From NCBI RefSeq assembly GCF_900582195.1, contig NZ_UTHA01000184.1, positions 42,720-106,719 of the forward strand: DNA of 64,000 bases, in the 5' to 3' direction. The notes under the pieces are model-generated. The model ran no database searches, was not told where the DNA came from, and saw nothing but the letters and a program-made list of their open reading frames with translations. Source of the DNA: Pseudomonas viridiflava (GTDB lineage Bacteria; Pseudomonadota; Gammaproteobacteria; Pseudomonadales; Pseudomonadaceae). Below are positions 19,124 through 27,029 of the stretch, piece by piece. A program made the position numbers and the translations under genes. Position 1 is the stretch's first letter. Each line of letters starts with the position of its first letter.

Positions 19124-19939
19124 TCATTTAAGCGAAATGCACAGCAGCACGATAATCAGCAACCCGATATAGACCCAGGCATGCACCCGATCCGGTATCC
19201 GCCCGATCCATGGCGCGGCCAATCGAATCCCGATAAGCGCCCCCACCGTCAGCACCGCAAACGCCAGCAAATCCACATACCCGACAAACCACGCCCCCAG
19301 GTCAGCCTGACTGAACCCGGCCAACGCCATGTACGTCAGCGTCCCGGCCAATGCCACCGGCACGCTCAACGGATTGGCCATGGACGTCGCTTGCGACATG
19401 CTCAGTCCACAGCGGCGCAACAGCGGCACGGTCATGACGCTGCCTCCTACACCGAGAAACGTCGCGATGGCGCCGATGCCTACACCGCCTGCGGAAGTTT
19501 CCATAGCGCCAAGTCGGCGTGGGATGACGTCTGCGTTTTGCGTGAGAAATCCGCGTCGCAGCAGGCAATCAACGATGGTCACGCCGAGGTAGCCGATGAA
19601 TGCGTAGCGAATCACTTCGCCGCTGACCCACACCGCCGCTATTGCGCCAACGACCGCCCCCATTCCGATAAACCCTCCCAACGGCCACAAGTAATGACGG
19701 ATGAGATTGCCGGCGCGGCGGTGTTTGTCGGTGGCGATCAGGGCGTTGACGATCATCACGCAGGTCGAAGTGGCGACGGCGATGTGCATCGCCGATTGGC
19801 CGATCGGGTCGTCGGCGCCGTGGCTGGCGGTGAGCAGGCGATACAGCAGCGGTACGACAACGAAGCCGCCGCCGAAGCCGAACAGCACGGCGGTGATGCC
19901 GGTCAGGCAGCCGAAGAGGGTCAGCAATAAATAGAACAT
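19124..19939 (-). CDS. Sulfite exporter TauE/SafE family membrane protein
   Basis: A 271-residue integral membrane protein with about eight segments and the two TauE repeats (GCLTGITAVLFGFGGGFVVVP and GVGIGAIATFLGVGGSVMTVP share the G-x-GGG/GVGG-x-x-x-VP motif). Exports or imports small organic or sulfur anions; the substrate cannot be told. ATG 19939 begins MFYLLLTLFG; the 49 codons open upstream are not membrane-like. Divergent from an AraC-type regulator that probably controls it. Confidence 0.85.
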   Translation of the reverse strand: MFYLLLTLFGCLTGITAVLFGFGGGFVVVPLLYRLLTASHGADDPIGQSAMHIAVATSTCVMIVNALIATDKHRRAGNLIRHYLWPLGGFIGMGAVVGAIAAVWVSGEVIRYAFIGYLGVTIVDCLLRRGFLTQNADVIPRRLGAMETSAGGVGIGAIATFLGVGGSVMTVPLLRRCGLSMSQATSMANPLSVPVALAGTLTYMALAGFSQADLGAWFVGYVDLLAFAVLTVGALIGIRLAAPWIGRIPDRVHAWVYIGLLIIVLLCISLK

Positions 19940-20051
19940 GTCGATGCGTCCGTGATGGCAGAACGGTCGACGATAGAGCGGCATCGCTTGGCCTGCTTCA
20001 GCAAGTCGGCCAATAATGTTTGCGTTTACGCCAATCACCGGGAAACGCCTG

Positions 20052-20819
20052 ATGCGCAATGTTTCGATCAATCTGCTGGATGACACGCCGCGCGCGGTGG
20101 TGGCGATCGGTACGGATTATTCTCACGGTCACCTGCTGCCGTTTCACACGCATCGTCGGGCGCAGTTGTTGTATGGCGCGACCGGTGTGATGCAGGTCAG
20201 CACCCATGACGGCAATTGGGTCGTGCCGCCGCAGCGCGCGGTGTGGATTCCGCCGGGTGTGGCGCATGAGGTGTTGATGCTTGGGGTCAGCACTCGCAGC
20301 TTGTACATCGAACCCGGTGCGGTGGATTTGGGGGAGCGCTGCCAGGTAATCAGCGTGTCTCCGTTGCTGCGGCATTTGCTGATGGAGGCGGTGGAAGTGC
20401 CACTGGCATATGACGTGGCCGGACGTGATGGTGTGTTGATTGATCTGTTGCTGCATGAATTGACAAGCAGCGCACCATTGCCATTGCACATTCCGCTGCC
20501 GACTGACGGAAAGCTCCTGTCTCTGTGTCAGACTTTTCTGCATCAGCCGTACGCCCATCAATCTCCACAGCTATGGGCCGACCAGTTACACATAAGCTTG
20601 CGCACCTTCAACAGACTGTTTCGGCAACAGACCGGATTGAGCTTCAGGCAATGGCGGCAGCAGGCCTGCGTGGTTCTGGCGCTGGCACGATTGGCCTCGG
20701 GTGAAGCGGTAACGCGCATCGCGCTGGACTTCGGTTATGAGAGCCCGGCGGCGTTCTCGACGATGTTCCGGCGGATCCTCGGGCAGGCACCGTCCGTCTG
20801 GTTGGAGGCGGCGAACTAG
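20052..20819 (+). CDS. AraC family regulator with cupin N-domain
   Basis: A 255-residue protein: cupin-like sensor (LPFHTHRRAQLLYGATGVMQV, then WVVPPQRAVWIPPGVAHEV), followed by the AraC DNA-binding pair. The first helix-turn-helix is in LWADQLHISLRTFNRLFRQQ and the second in VTRIALDFGYESPAAFSTMF. ATG 20052 follows GGAAA; an ATG at 20016 is 12 codons upstream. It is divergent from the TauE-like exporter across 112 bp, the usual layout for a local regulator. Confidence 0.87.
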   Translation: MRNVSINLLDDTPRAVVAIGTDYSHGHLLPFHTHRRAQLLYGATGVMQVSTHDGNWVVPPQRAVWIPPGVAHEVLMLGVSTRSLYIEPGAVDLGERCQVISVSPLLRHLLMEAVEVPLAYDVAGRDGVLIDLLLHELTSSAPLPLHIPLPTDGKLLSLCQTFLHQPYAHQSPQLWADQLHISLRTFNRLFRQQTGLSFRQWRQQACVVLALARLASGEAVTRIALDFGYESPAAFSTMFRRILGQAPSVWLEAAN

Positions 20820-20858
20820 GGCAAATCAAAAAATGCGTTTGATCCCGGCCGAAAACAA

Positions 20859-20874
20859 CTGTACAAAAACACAG
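20859..20874. promoter_or_regulatory. Candidate LexA (SOS) box
   Basis: CTGTACAAAAACACAG fits the CTG-N10-CAG LexA pattern with the ACAG end typical of Pseudomonas. It lies 39 bp before the ATG of the small HTH gene. Confidence 0.45.
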
Positions 20875-20912
20875 TACATTTTCAATCAGCACTCTTGAGC
20901 CCGGAGCACACC

Positions 20913-21230
20913 ATGGCCTCTCTTGCGATGAACCACATCCTCGAACGCATTGCCCTTTTCCAGTTCACCCCGACGCACTGCGTCCAGGCCCGAGCGATGC
21001 TGGGCTGGAGCGTGGAACAGCTATCGCGGGAGGCTGAGGTGTCGGTTGAAGACATCCAACGCTTTGAAGCGCAGCAGGATGTGGCGGATGCGGCGCGACT
21101 GGCACTGGCTTATCGGCTCGAGGCGCAGGGGCTGGTGTTCTTTCCCGGGTTTGCACCGGGGCGTAGTGCGAGTGTTCAGGGTGCGCCATTGGAATCGGTG
21201 GGGCGTGGGGATTTTGCGATGGCTGAGTAA
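20913..21230 (+). CDS. Small helix-turn-helix protein, XRE-like
   Basis: A 105-residue protein with one probable XRE-type helix-turn-helix: ARAMLGWSVEQLSREAEVSV and then EDIQRFEAQQ. The remainder is a short Gly/Ser-rich tail. ATG 20913 has GGAG seven bases upstream; a TTG six codons earlier was not chosen. Target unknown. A LexA-like box directly upstream suggests DNA-damage induction. Confidence 0.75.
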   Translation: MASLAMNHILERIALFQFTPTHCVQARAMLGWSVEQLSREAEVSVEDIQRFEAQQDVADAARLALAYRLEAQGLVFFPGFAPGRSASVQGAPLESVGRGDFAMAE

Positions 21231-21236
21231 GACAAT

Positions 21237-21252
21237 CGCCCCCGAAGGGGCG
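21237..21252. other. Short GC hairpin after the HTH gene
   Basis: CGCCCC-CGAA-GGGGCG can form a tight stem between two convergent genes but lacks a T-run, so terminator function is uncertain. Confidence 0.35.
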
Positions 21253-21268
21253 AACTGGCGACGAACTG

Positions 21269-22324
21269 TCAGGCACTCTGCACCACCGCCTCACTCTCCC
21301 CTTCAACCGCCAACCACCACGCCTCACCCCGTTGCGGCTGAGCGATGTTAAATGCCTCACCCATCTGCGGCGTGGTAATCGAAACACTGCGATCCCACGC
21401 CAGTGCCAGAATCCGGTCGAACGGTTCGTGCCAGGCGTGCATCGCCAGATCGAACGTGCCGTTGTGGATCGGGAAGAGCCAGCGGCCCTTGAGGTCGATG
21501 TGCGCTTGCAGGGTTTCTTCCGGCTGCATGTGCACGTGCGGCCATTCGACGTTGTAGGCGCCGGTCTCCATCAGGGTCAGGTCGAAGGGGCCGTATTGCT
21601 CGCCGATGCGTTTGAAACCGTCGAAATAGCCGCTGTCGCCGCTGAAGAAGATTCGGGTGTCGCCGTCGATCATCACCCAGGAAGCCCACAGTGTGCTGTT
21701 GCCGTCGAACAGGCCACGGCCGGAAAAATGCTGCGACGGTGTGGCGACGAAACGGATGCCGGCAATCTCCGCGCCCTGCCACCAATCGTACTGGCGGACT
21801 TTGCTGGCATCGATGCCCCATTTGATCAGGGTGTCGCCGACGCCCAGCGGGGTCAGGAACAGGTTGGTCTTGGCCGCCAGTCTGAGCACGGCCTGATAAT
21901 CGAGGTGGTCGTAATGATTGTGCGACAGGACCACCGCTTCGATCGGCGGCAACTGGTCGATGCTGATCGGTGGCTGGTGGAAACGTTTCGGACCGGCCCA
22001 CTGCACCGGCGATGCACGCTCGGCAAAGACCGGGTCGGTGATAAAGAATTTGTCGCGCAGTTTCAGCAAAAGAGTGGAGTGACCGAGGCGATAGACGCTG
22101 TGGTTCGGCGCCGCCAGCAGCGCTTCCCGGGTCAACGCCTGCACCGGGATCGGCGCTGCGGGTCGGGTATTGCGCGGTTTGTGGAAAATCATGTTCCACA
22201 TGATCCGCAGCATTTTGCGCCCACCTTCACGTTGCACAGGCGCGTGGTTGCGAAACAGCCCCTGGTTCTGCCGCGAGGCTTCAGGCGTGGATGTGTTATC
22301 CGGGAGCGAGACTGGATTGGCCAT
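21269..22324 (-). CDS. MBL-fold metallohydrolase, NAPE-PLD/UlaG-like
   Basis: A 351-residue metallo-beta-lactamase-fold enzyme with the metal motif H135-N-H137-Y-D139-H140. The later ligands are in TPSQHFSGRG, FFSGDSGYFDGF and FPIHNGTF. This arrangement is that of the N-acyl-phosphatidylethanolamine phospholipase D-like group, often annotated as romA-type outer-membrane or drug-related proteins. Substrate unknown; a phospholipid or lactone is possible. Residues 1-60 are an extra N-terminal stretch with a hydrophobic part (KMLRIMWNMIF). Divergent from a TetR gene with a palindrome between them. Confidence 0.85.
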   Translation of the reverse strand: MANPVSLPDNTSTPEASRQNQGLFRNHAPVQREGGRKMLRIMWNMIFHKPRNTRPAAPIPVQALTREALLAAPNHSVYRLGHSTLLLKLRDKFFITDPVFAERASPVQWAGPKRFHQPPISIDQLPPIEAVVLSHNHYDHLDYQAVLRLAAKTNLFLTPLGVGDTLIKWGIDASKVRQYDWWQGAEIAGIRFVATPSQHFSGRGLFDGNSTLWASWVMIDGDTRIFFSGDSGYFDGFKRIGEQYGPFDLTLMETGAYNVEWPHVHMQPEETLQAHIDLKGRWLFPIHNGTFDLAMHAWHEPFDRILALAWDRSVSITTPQMGEAFNIAQPQRGEAWWLAVEGESEAVVQSA

Positions 22325-22447
22325 GACTGAATGACTCCGGAAAAACCGCGCAATTCACGATTTTTCCACGGTGGGACGATAAATGGCCAAAGCTGCACGC
22401 ATAGGCCGAACTGTCTGGTTTTTAGGTTACGAGGATTAACGCAACAT

Positions 22448-22463
22448 TACACTGCTCGGTGTA
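22448..22463. promoter_or_regulatory. Candidate TetR operator
   Basis: TACAC-TGCTCG-GTGTA is an inverted repeat in the 216-bp gap between the MBL gene and tetR. Its length and spacing suit a TetR dimer. Confidence 0.5.
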
Positions 22464-22540
22464 GTTTCTAGGTTGCATCAAAGGGGATGACAAGTAAACT
22501 GCCAAGTGTAATTTCATCCTTTTTCTGCCGAAGCGTACTT

Positions 22541-23149
22541 ATGACAGCTCCACAGCGCCTTACCGACCGTAAACGCGAAGCCATTATTCAAGCGGCGATT
22601 GCCGAATTCCGTGCCAACGGTTTCGAGATCACCAGCATGGACAAGATTGCCGCCACGGCCGATGTGTCGAAGCGCACGGTGTACAACCATTTCCCCAGCA
22701 AAGAAGAGCTGTTCGCCGAAATTCTCAACCAGTTGTGGGCACGAATCAGCGCCGAGCAATCGGTCACCTACAACCGCGATCAGCCGTTGCGTGAGCAATT
22801 ACGGCAGATGCTCCAGGCCAAAGTGCAGTTGATGGCCGACGAGAATTTCCTGACCCTGGCACGGGTGGCAATTGCTGCGACCATCCACTCACCGGAGCGC
22901 GCGCAGAACATGATCGAGCGCATGGGCGAACGCGAGGAAGGCCTGACCGTGTGGATTCGCGCCGCGCAGGCGGATGGGAGGCTGAAAGCGGTCGATCCGG
23001 AATTCGCCGCGCATCAGGTCCAAGGGTTGCTCAAAACCTTTGGTTTCTGGCCACAGATGTCGATGGGCCGCGCAGCCCTCGATGTCGAGATGCAGAACAC
23101 CGTCGCCGAATCGGCATTGGAAATGTTTCTCGCCTGCTATCAACGCTAA
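22541..23149 (+). CDS. TetR/AcrR family regulator
   Basis: A 202-residue repressor. The N-terminal helix-turn-helix (about 10-56) reads AIIQAAIAEFRANGFEITSM then IAATADVSKRTVYNHFPSKE, a classic TetR pattern. The C-terminal ligand domain resembles the TetR_C group with an all-helical fold. It probably represses itself and the divergent MBL gene. ATG 22541 chosen because the 18 codons open upstream do not fit the family. Confidence 0.9.
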   Translation: MTAPQRLTDRKREAIIQAAIAEFRANGFEITSMDKIAATADVSKRTVYNHFPSKEELFAEILNQLWARISAEQSVTYNRDQPLREQLRQMLQAKVQLMADENFLTLARVAIAATIHSPERAQNMIERMGEREEGLTVWIRAAQADGRLKAVDPEFAAHQVQGLLKTFGFWPQMSMGRAALDVEMQNTVAESALEMFLACYQR

Positions 23150-23213
23150 TCCGCCCTCCTCCTGTAACCCGCTCTGCGTGACCCTGCCAGTTGCCGCTGC
23201 ACGAGTCTTTGAT

Positions 23214-23403
23214 CTTGATGGAGCGATGGGTCAAGCATTGAATTCATGCTGTCATCCGCAGGTGCCAGAGTTGCGAGTGGGCCTTAGTATCGGTTTGACG
23301 CACTATCAATCCTTGTACAAGGATGCCCTCGACTGGCTGGACGATGCCGGCGAAGCGCTCTAAACCGCTAAAAACAAGGGCCACAACACCCTCAGCGTTG
23401 CCT
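23214..23403 (+). pseudogene. Remnant of a GGDEF domain (C-terminal end)
   Basis: In frame, the sequence reads ELRVGLSIGLTHYQSLYKDA, DWLDDAGEAL, a stop (TAA at 23361), then TAKNKGHNTLSVA. This matches the last 60 residues of a diguanylate cyclase domain (SIG..., AD-x-ALY-x-AK-x-xGRN). The stop sits where the family has the Tyr of ALY, so one base change (TAC/TAT to TAA) breaks it. The GGDEF signature itself is gone, so the remnant is dead. It lies between tetR and a PAS-PAS-MCP gene. Confidence 0.65.
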
Positions 23404-23442
23404 TGACCAGGATCGCGGCGGACAACGCCGCCGTCCAAAAAG

Positions 23443-23498
23443 TTATACAAAATTACAAATAATTACTTTCTTGTACAACTTTATGAAGTTTTGTATAA
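23443..23498. promoter_or_regulatory. Cluster of TTGTANAA elements upstream of a chemoreceptor gene
   Basis: TTATACAAAA (23443-23452) and TTTTGTATAA (23489-23498) form a perfect 10-bp inverted repeat, with the palindrome TTGTACAA (23471-23478) between them. The block is far more AT-rich than its surroundings. It looks like a multi-site operator and promoter for the MCP gene 130 bp downstream. Confidence 0.45.
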
Positions 23499-23628
23499 GT
23501 AGCCATCTGCCAGCTAAGGAATACTGGCATTGAGCAGTCATTGCCGAATGCCGTCCGCGCATTCGGTCTGCCGGCGCGGAAATAGGGACTGAAACCTCGA
23601 TCTTCCCCACTTCCTGAGTACTGCGAAC

Positions 23629-24948
23629 ATGTTCTTCAATCGCCATAAGTCCGTCGTCGACGATCTTCAGCGCACCCTCACCGAACAAGCCGGCCTGCTC
23701 GATGCGATCAATCGCTCGATGGCGGTGATCGAGTTCGACCTGGATGGCGTGGTGCTGCGCGCCAATGACAACTTTCTCAAAACCATGGGTTACACCGCCG
23801 AACAAGCCATCGGCCAGCCTCACCGGCGCTTCTGCACACCGGAGTTCGGGCGCAGTGCTCAATACACCGAGTTGTGGTCACGCCTGAAAAACGGCGAGTT
23901 CAGATCCGGTACGTTTGAACGGGTCGACAGCAAGGGCCAGGCGATCTGGCTAGAGGCCAGTTACAACCCGATAAAGGATGCTTCGGGACGCGTGGTGAAG
24001 GTGGTCAAATACGCCATGGACGTGACAGCCAAGGTGCAGCAGGAAAGTGAGGCCAACGCCAAGTTGCAGGCGATTGACCGGGCAATGGCAATCATCGAAT
24101 TCAACCTCGACGGCAGTATTCTCACGGCCAATCAGAATTTTCTGACGCGTATGGGTTACACCGCCGCCGAACTCAAGGGTAAACATCACCGCTTGTTCTG
24201 TACGCCGGAGCTGGTCAACAGCAGTGCCTACGAGGATTTCTGGCGTCGTTTGAACCAGGGCGAATTTTTCCATGGTCAGTTCGAACGCGTTGATAAACGC
24301 GGGCAAACGGTCTGGCTGGAAGCCAACTACAACCCGGTCTACGACGCCGCCGGGCGTTTGTGCAAAGTGGTGAAGTTTGCCTCGGACGTTACCGCACGCG
24401 TGGTCCAGCATGAACAGGACGCGCGCAGTGCCAGCGCGGCGTATCACATCTCCGTGGCGACGCGAAAAGTCGCCGAGCAAGGTACGCAGGTGATCCAGCA
24501 AGCCGCCAGCGAAATGCGTGAAATCGCCGAAGACATTGCTGAGTCTTCAACGCTGATTGCACAACTGGGGGAACGCTCCGAGCAGATCACCGCCATCGTC
24601 AACACCATCCGCGCGATTGCCGACCAGACCAATCTGCTGGCGCTCAATGCCGCGATTGAAGCCGCGCGCGCCGGCGAGCAGGGTCGCGGGTTTGCCGTGG
24701 TCGCTGACGAAGTGCGATTGCTGGCGGGGCGGACCAGCGGCTCGACCGCGGAGATTTCCAACATGATCGGGCTGATCCAGAGCGAAACCCGCCTGGCCAT
24801 CAAGAGCATGGAAGGTACGCGGGGTCGCGCGGCGCAAGGGGTCGAGTTGGCGAATCAGGCGGGGACGGTGATTCTGCAGATTCGTGATGGTGCCAGTGAG
24901 GCGGTGGATGCCGTGAGCATGTTTGCCAATGAGCGGGTGCCGGGTTAA
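23629..24948 (+). CDS. PAS-PAS methyl-accepting chemotaxis protein, BdlA-like
   Basis: A 439-residue soluble receptor with no membrane segment. Two PAS domains follow each other (about 25-130 and 145-255), each starting I-x-RSMAVIEFDLDG or IDRAMAIIEFNLDG and ending in a PAC motif (WLEASYNPI and WLEANYNPV). A short MCP signalling domain follows, with the conserved hairpin tip DQTNLLALNAAIEAARAGEQ. After the tip there are only about 80 residues and no CheR-tethering pentapeptide. BdlA of P. aeruginosa, which governs biofilm dispersion, has this layout. The paralogue at 51366-52685 has exactly the same length. No FliA promoter was found. Confidence 0.88.
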   Translation: MFFNRHKSVVDDLQRTLTEQAGLLDAINRSMAVIEFDLDGVVLRANDNFLKTMGYTAEQAIGQPHRRFCTPEFGRSAQYTELWSRLKNGEFRSGTFERVDSKGQAIWLEASYNPIKDASGRVVKVVKYAMDVTAKVQQESEANAKLQAIDRAMAIIEFNLDGSILTANQNFLTRMGYTAAELKGKHHRLFCTPELVNSSAYEDFWRRLNQGEFFHGQFERVDKRGQTVWLEANYNPVYDAAGRLCKVVKFASDVTARVVQHEQDARSASAAYHISVATRKVAEQGTQVIQQAASEMREIAEDIAESSTLIAQLGERSEQITAIVNTIRAIADQTNLLALNAAIEAARAGEQGRGFAVVADEVRLLAGRTSGSTAEISNMIGLIQSETRLAIKSMEGTRGRAAQGVELANQAGTVILQIRDGASEAVDAVSMFANERVPG

Positions 24949-24972
24949 AGGCAGGTAGACCGCGTCGTTGCC

Positions 24973-25062
24973 TTCGCGAGCAAGCTCGCTCCCACAGGGG
25001 TTAGGTTGATCACAATATGTGTGAACACCCCGGCTACCTCTGGGAGCGAGCTTGCTCGCGAA
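24973..25062. repeat. REPIN (reverse arrangement)
   Basis: REP cores at 24973-24996 and 25041-25062, with the TCGCGAA sides outward. Located between the MCP gene and the DUF1003 gene. Confidence 0.88.
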
Positions 25063-25125
25063 GAGGCCGACTGCCACAGCGCAGGGCTATAGTGACTACA
25101 CGCCCCACGCCCTGCCGAGTGCACC

Positions 25126-25659
25126 ATGACCACTGAAAAACCCGCATCGCCTGAAACAGCTCCCGTCGATCACCTGCGCTTCCACCGCCCCCACGCCCAC
25201 CTCAGCACCACCTTCGGCAACGACAAATTCGCCCTGCGCGCCGAAGCGTTTGCGCGGTTCTTCGGCACGCCGATGTTCCTCGGCGCGCAAACCCTGATTG
25301 TGTTGTTGTGGGTCTGCCTCAACGTGTTTGGCGTGACCACCTTCGACGTTTACCCGTTCATCCTGTTGAACCTCGCTTTCAGCCTGCAATCGGCCTATGC
25401 CGCACCGCTGATTCTGCTGGCACAAACCCGTCAGGCCGCCCGAGACAAGGCGCAAGCCGATGCCGACGCGCAACACCGTGAAGCGCTGGCACAGGCCAAT
25501 ACCGAGCGGCAGGCCCAAGCGGCGAAGAACACCGCGCAATTGCTTGAGCTGCTGGAGCAGAACACCCGCCTCACCGAAATGACCAAAAACCTGACCGAAC
25601 GTATCGCCAGCCTGACCAGCGAGTTGCACGATCACATGCGCCAGAACCCGCAGCGCTGA
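25126..25659 (+). CDS. DUF1003 domain membrane protein
   Basis: A 177-residue protein with two membrane segments (about 45-68 and 75-98: PMFLGAQTLIVLLWVCLNVF and then FILLNLAFSLQSAYAAPLIL). A long charged coiled coil (100-170), rich in Gln/Ala/Lys, projects into the cytoplasm. The LNLAFSLQSAYAAPLIL...QTRQAARD stretch is the DUF1003 signature. Function unknown. Its stop touches the remains of a LysR gene on the other strand. Confidence 0.85.
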   Translation: MTTEKPASPETAPVDHLRFHRPHAHLSTTFGNDKFALRAEAFARFFGTPMFLGAQTLIVLLWVCLNVFGVTTFDVYPFILLNLAFSLQSAYAAPLILLAQTRQAARDKAQADADAQHREALAQANTERQAQAAKNTAQLLELLEQNTRLTEMTKNLTERIASLTSELHDHMRQNPQR

Positions 25660-25764
25660 TCACGGTAATCGCAGCGCCCGCCCCAATTCATCGAACAACG
25701 TCGCCACCGAGCGCAAGGCTCGGCAATCAGGGCGTGTCAGCAGCCACAGCGCGGTGTCGGCCAG
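25660..25764 (-). pseudogene. LysR regulator remnant (C-terminal 35 codons)
   Basis: On the minus strand, LADTALWLLTRPDCRALRSV and ATLFDELGRALRLP then stop is the typical end of a LysR regulator (LWLLTHPDLR...RVRALFD). An in-frame stop lies immediately upstream of it and the rest of the gene is missing. It abuts the truncated amidotransferase gene, so a deletion removed both 5' ends. Confidence 0.7.
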
Positions 25765-26269
25765 CCCTTACAAAAGTGAAGCCGGCGCACTGCGAGCGAT
25801 CCGTTTTGCCCGTGAACAGCAGCGCCCTTTCCTCGGCACCTGCGGCGGTTTTCAGCATGCGGTGCTGGAATTTTCCCGCAATGTGCTGGGCTGGACAGAT
25901 GCTGAGCATGGCGAGACATCGCCCGACTCCGAGCGCGCGGTTCTTACGCCGTTGACCTGTTCGCTGGTCGAAGCGGTGGACAACATTCATTTGCTGCCCG
26001 GTTCGTTGATCGCCACGGCGTACGAAACGTCGCAGATACGTGAAGGTTATCGCTGCCGCTTCGGTGTGAATCCTCAGTTCGAACGAGAACTGTTGAACGA
26101 TCGGCTACAGGCTGTGGGTCATGATTCGGCGGGAGATTTGCGCGCGATTGAACTCAAGGATCATCCATTCTTTGTGGCGACGTTGTTTCAACCGGAACGC
26201 GCGGCGCTCAAAGGGCAGATGCCGCCGCTGGTGCGCGCGTTTGTTGAAGCATGTGCGGAGTCGCGTTGA
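25754..26269 (+). pseudogene. 5'-truncated CTP-synthase-like glutamine amidotransferase
   Basis: The reading frame enters the family at ASPYKSEAGALRAIRFARE and runs to the natural end. It retains the nucleophile Cys in FLGTCGGFQHAVLE and the distal His/Glu in VATLFQPERA. Relatives start about 70 residues earlier with a Rossmann-like strand (VGDYD...). Those are absent, replaced by the LysR remnant on the opposite strand. A GTG at 25754 could start a 171-residue product, but the fold would lack its first strands, so it is probably dead. Confidence 0.7.
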
Positions 26270-26381
26270 TGGCGTCCTGCTTTGCGGTGATTTTTGGTCG
26301 ACCCGTTTCATACGCGGGTGTGCCAGGTTGAGCGTGAGTATCGGTTCAACCAGTCATTGCAGGGTCATGCTTTCGGCCGCC

Positions 26382-26456
26382 TTCGCGAGCAAGCTCGCTC
26401 CCACAGGGGATTTGTGATCGACGCAGATCCAAATGTGGGGCGAGCTTGCTCGCGAA
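26382..26456. repeat. REPIN (reverse arrangement, one arm with a deletion)
   Basis: REP cores at 26382-26405 and 26434-26456. The second has lost one base in GGGAGCGAG. The spacer is only 28 bp. Confidence 0.82.
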
Positions 26457-26481
26457 GAGGCCCGCACTGTCACAGGTAATC

Positions 26482-26808
26482 TCAGCCCCGCACCAGACTT
26501 CGCACCGCCTCAATCTCCGGCACTTCAACCTTGCTCATATAAACCCGCAACGGCTCGGTGATGTTGATCCGCTCATCGATGTTCTGATCCAGCAACAACT
26601 GAATCAACTCGCGTTTAAGTGTCATGGTCTGCGCTGTCGCCGGCGCCCAGATGAATTCATTCACAGGAATAATGCCGTCATCAGCGACGTCCATGCCGAA
26701 CGAATCCTCGCTGAAGCGCACGATGTACTGACCGGTTTTGCGGTTGAGGCCGACGAAACCCTTGAGATCGTCGGCAGCCTGGCAGATGAGTTGGGAGGTG
26801 ATGCGCAT
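26482..26808 (-). CDS. Conserved hypothetical protein
   Basis: A 108-residue soluble protein beginning MRITSQLICQAADDLKGFVG. Strand-rich first half (KTGQYIVRFSEDSFGMDV) and a helical second half (LKRELIQLLLDQNIDERI). No family recognised. ATG 26808 has GAGG nine bases upstream and the codon usage fits the genome. Minus-strand neighbour of glpQ across a divergent gap of 221 bp. Confidence 0.7.
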   Translation of the reverse strand: MRITSQLICQAADDLKGFVGLNRKTGQYIVRFSEDSFGMDVADDGIIPVNEFIWAPATAQTMTLKRELIQLLLDQNIDERINITEPLRVYMSKVEVPEIEAVRSLVRG

Positions 26809-27029
26809 GGTAAACCTCACGAAAAATGATCGATGGTTTACACGCAGGGCAACTGCACGGCGCGCCCTCTGCCGGGACGTCTGCCGAGGGCAAGCGTACT
26901 GCAAACGGCGCCACAAAAGTGCAGGAAAAATCGCATTTAATACGTTTATGTCGGTCCTGCGATAGCACGTAACCGATTCAGTTGTTAAAAGGTACGTCTT
27001 TGAAATTGCCCTGCGAAAGGAACTCGAAC

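Noticed and set aside
11868..19130. Genomic island with integration signs
   Set aside because: No integrase, no tRNA, and no direct repeats flanking the region were found; only the two AT-rich genes look foreign.
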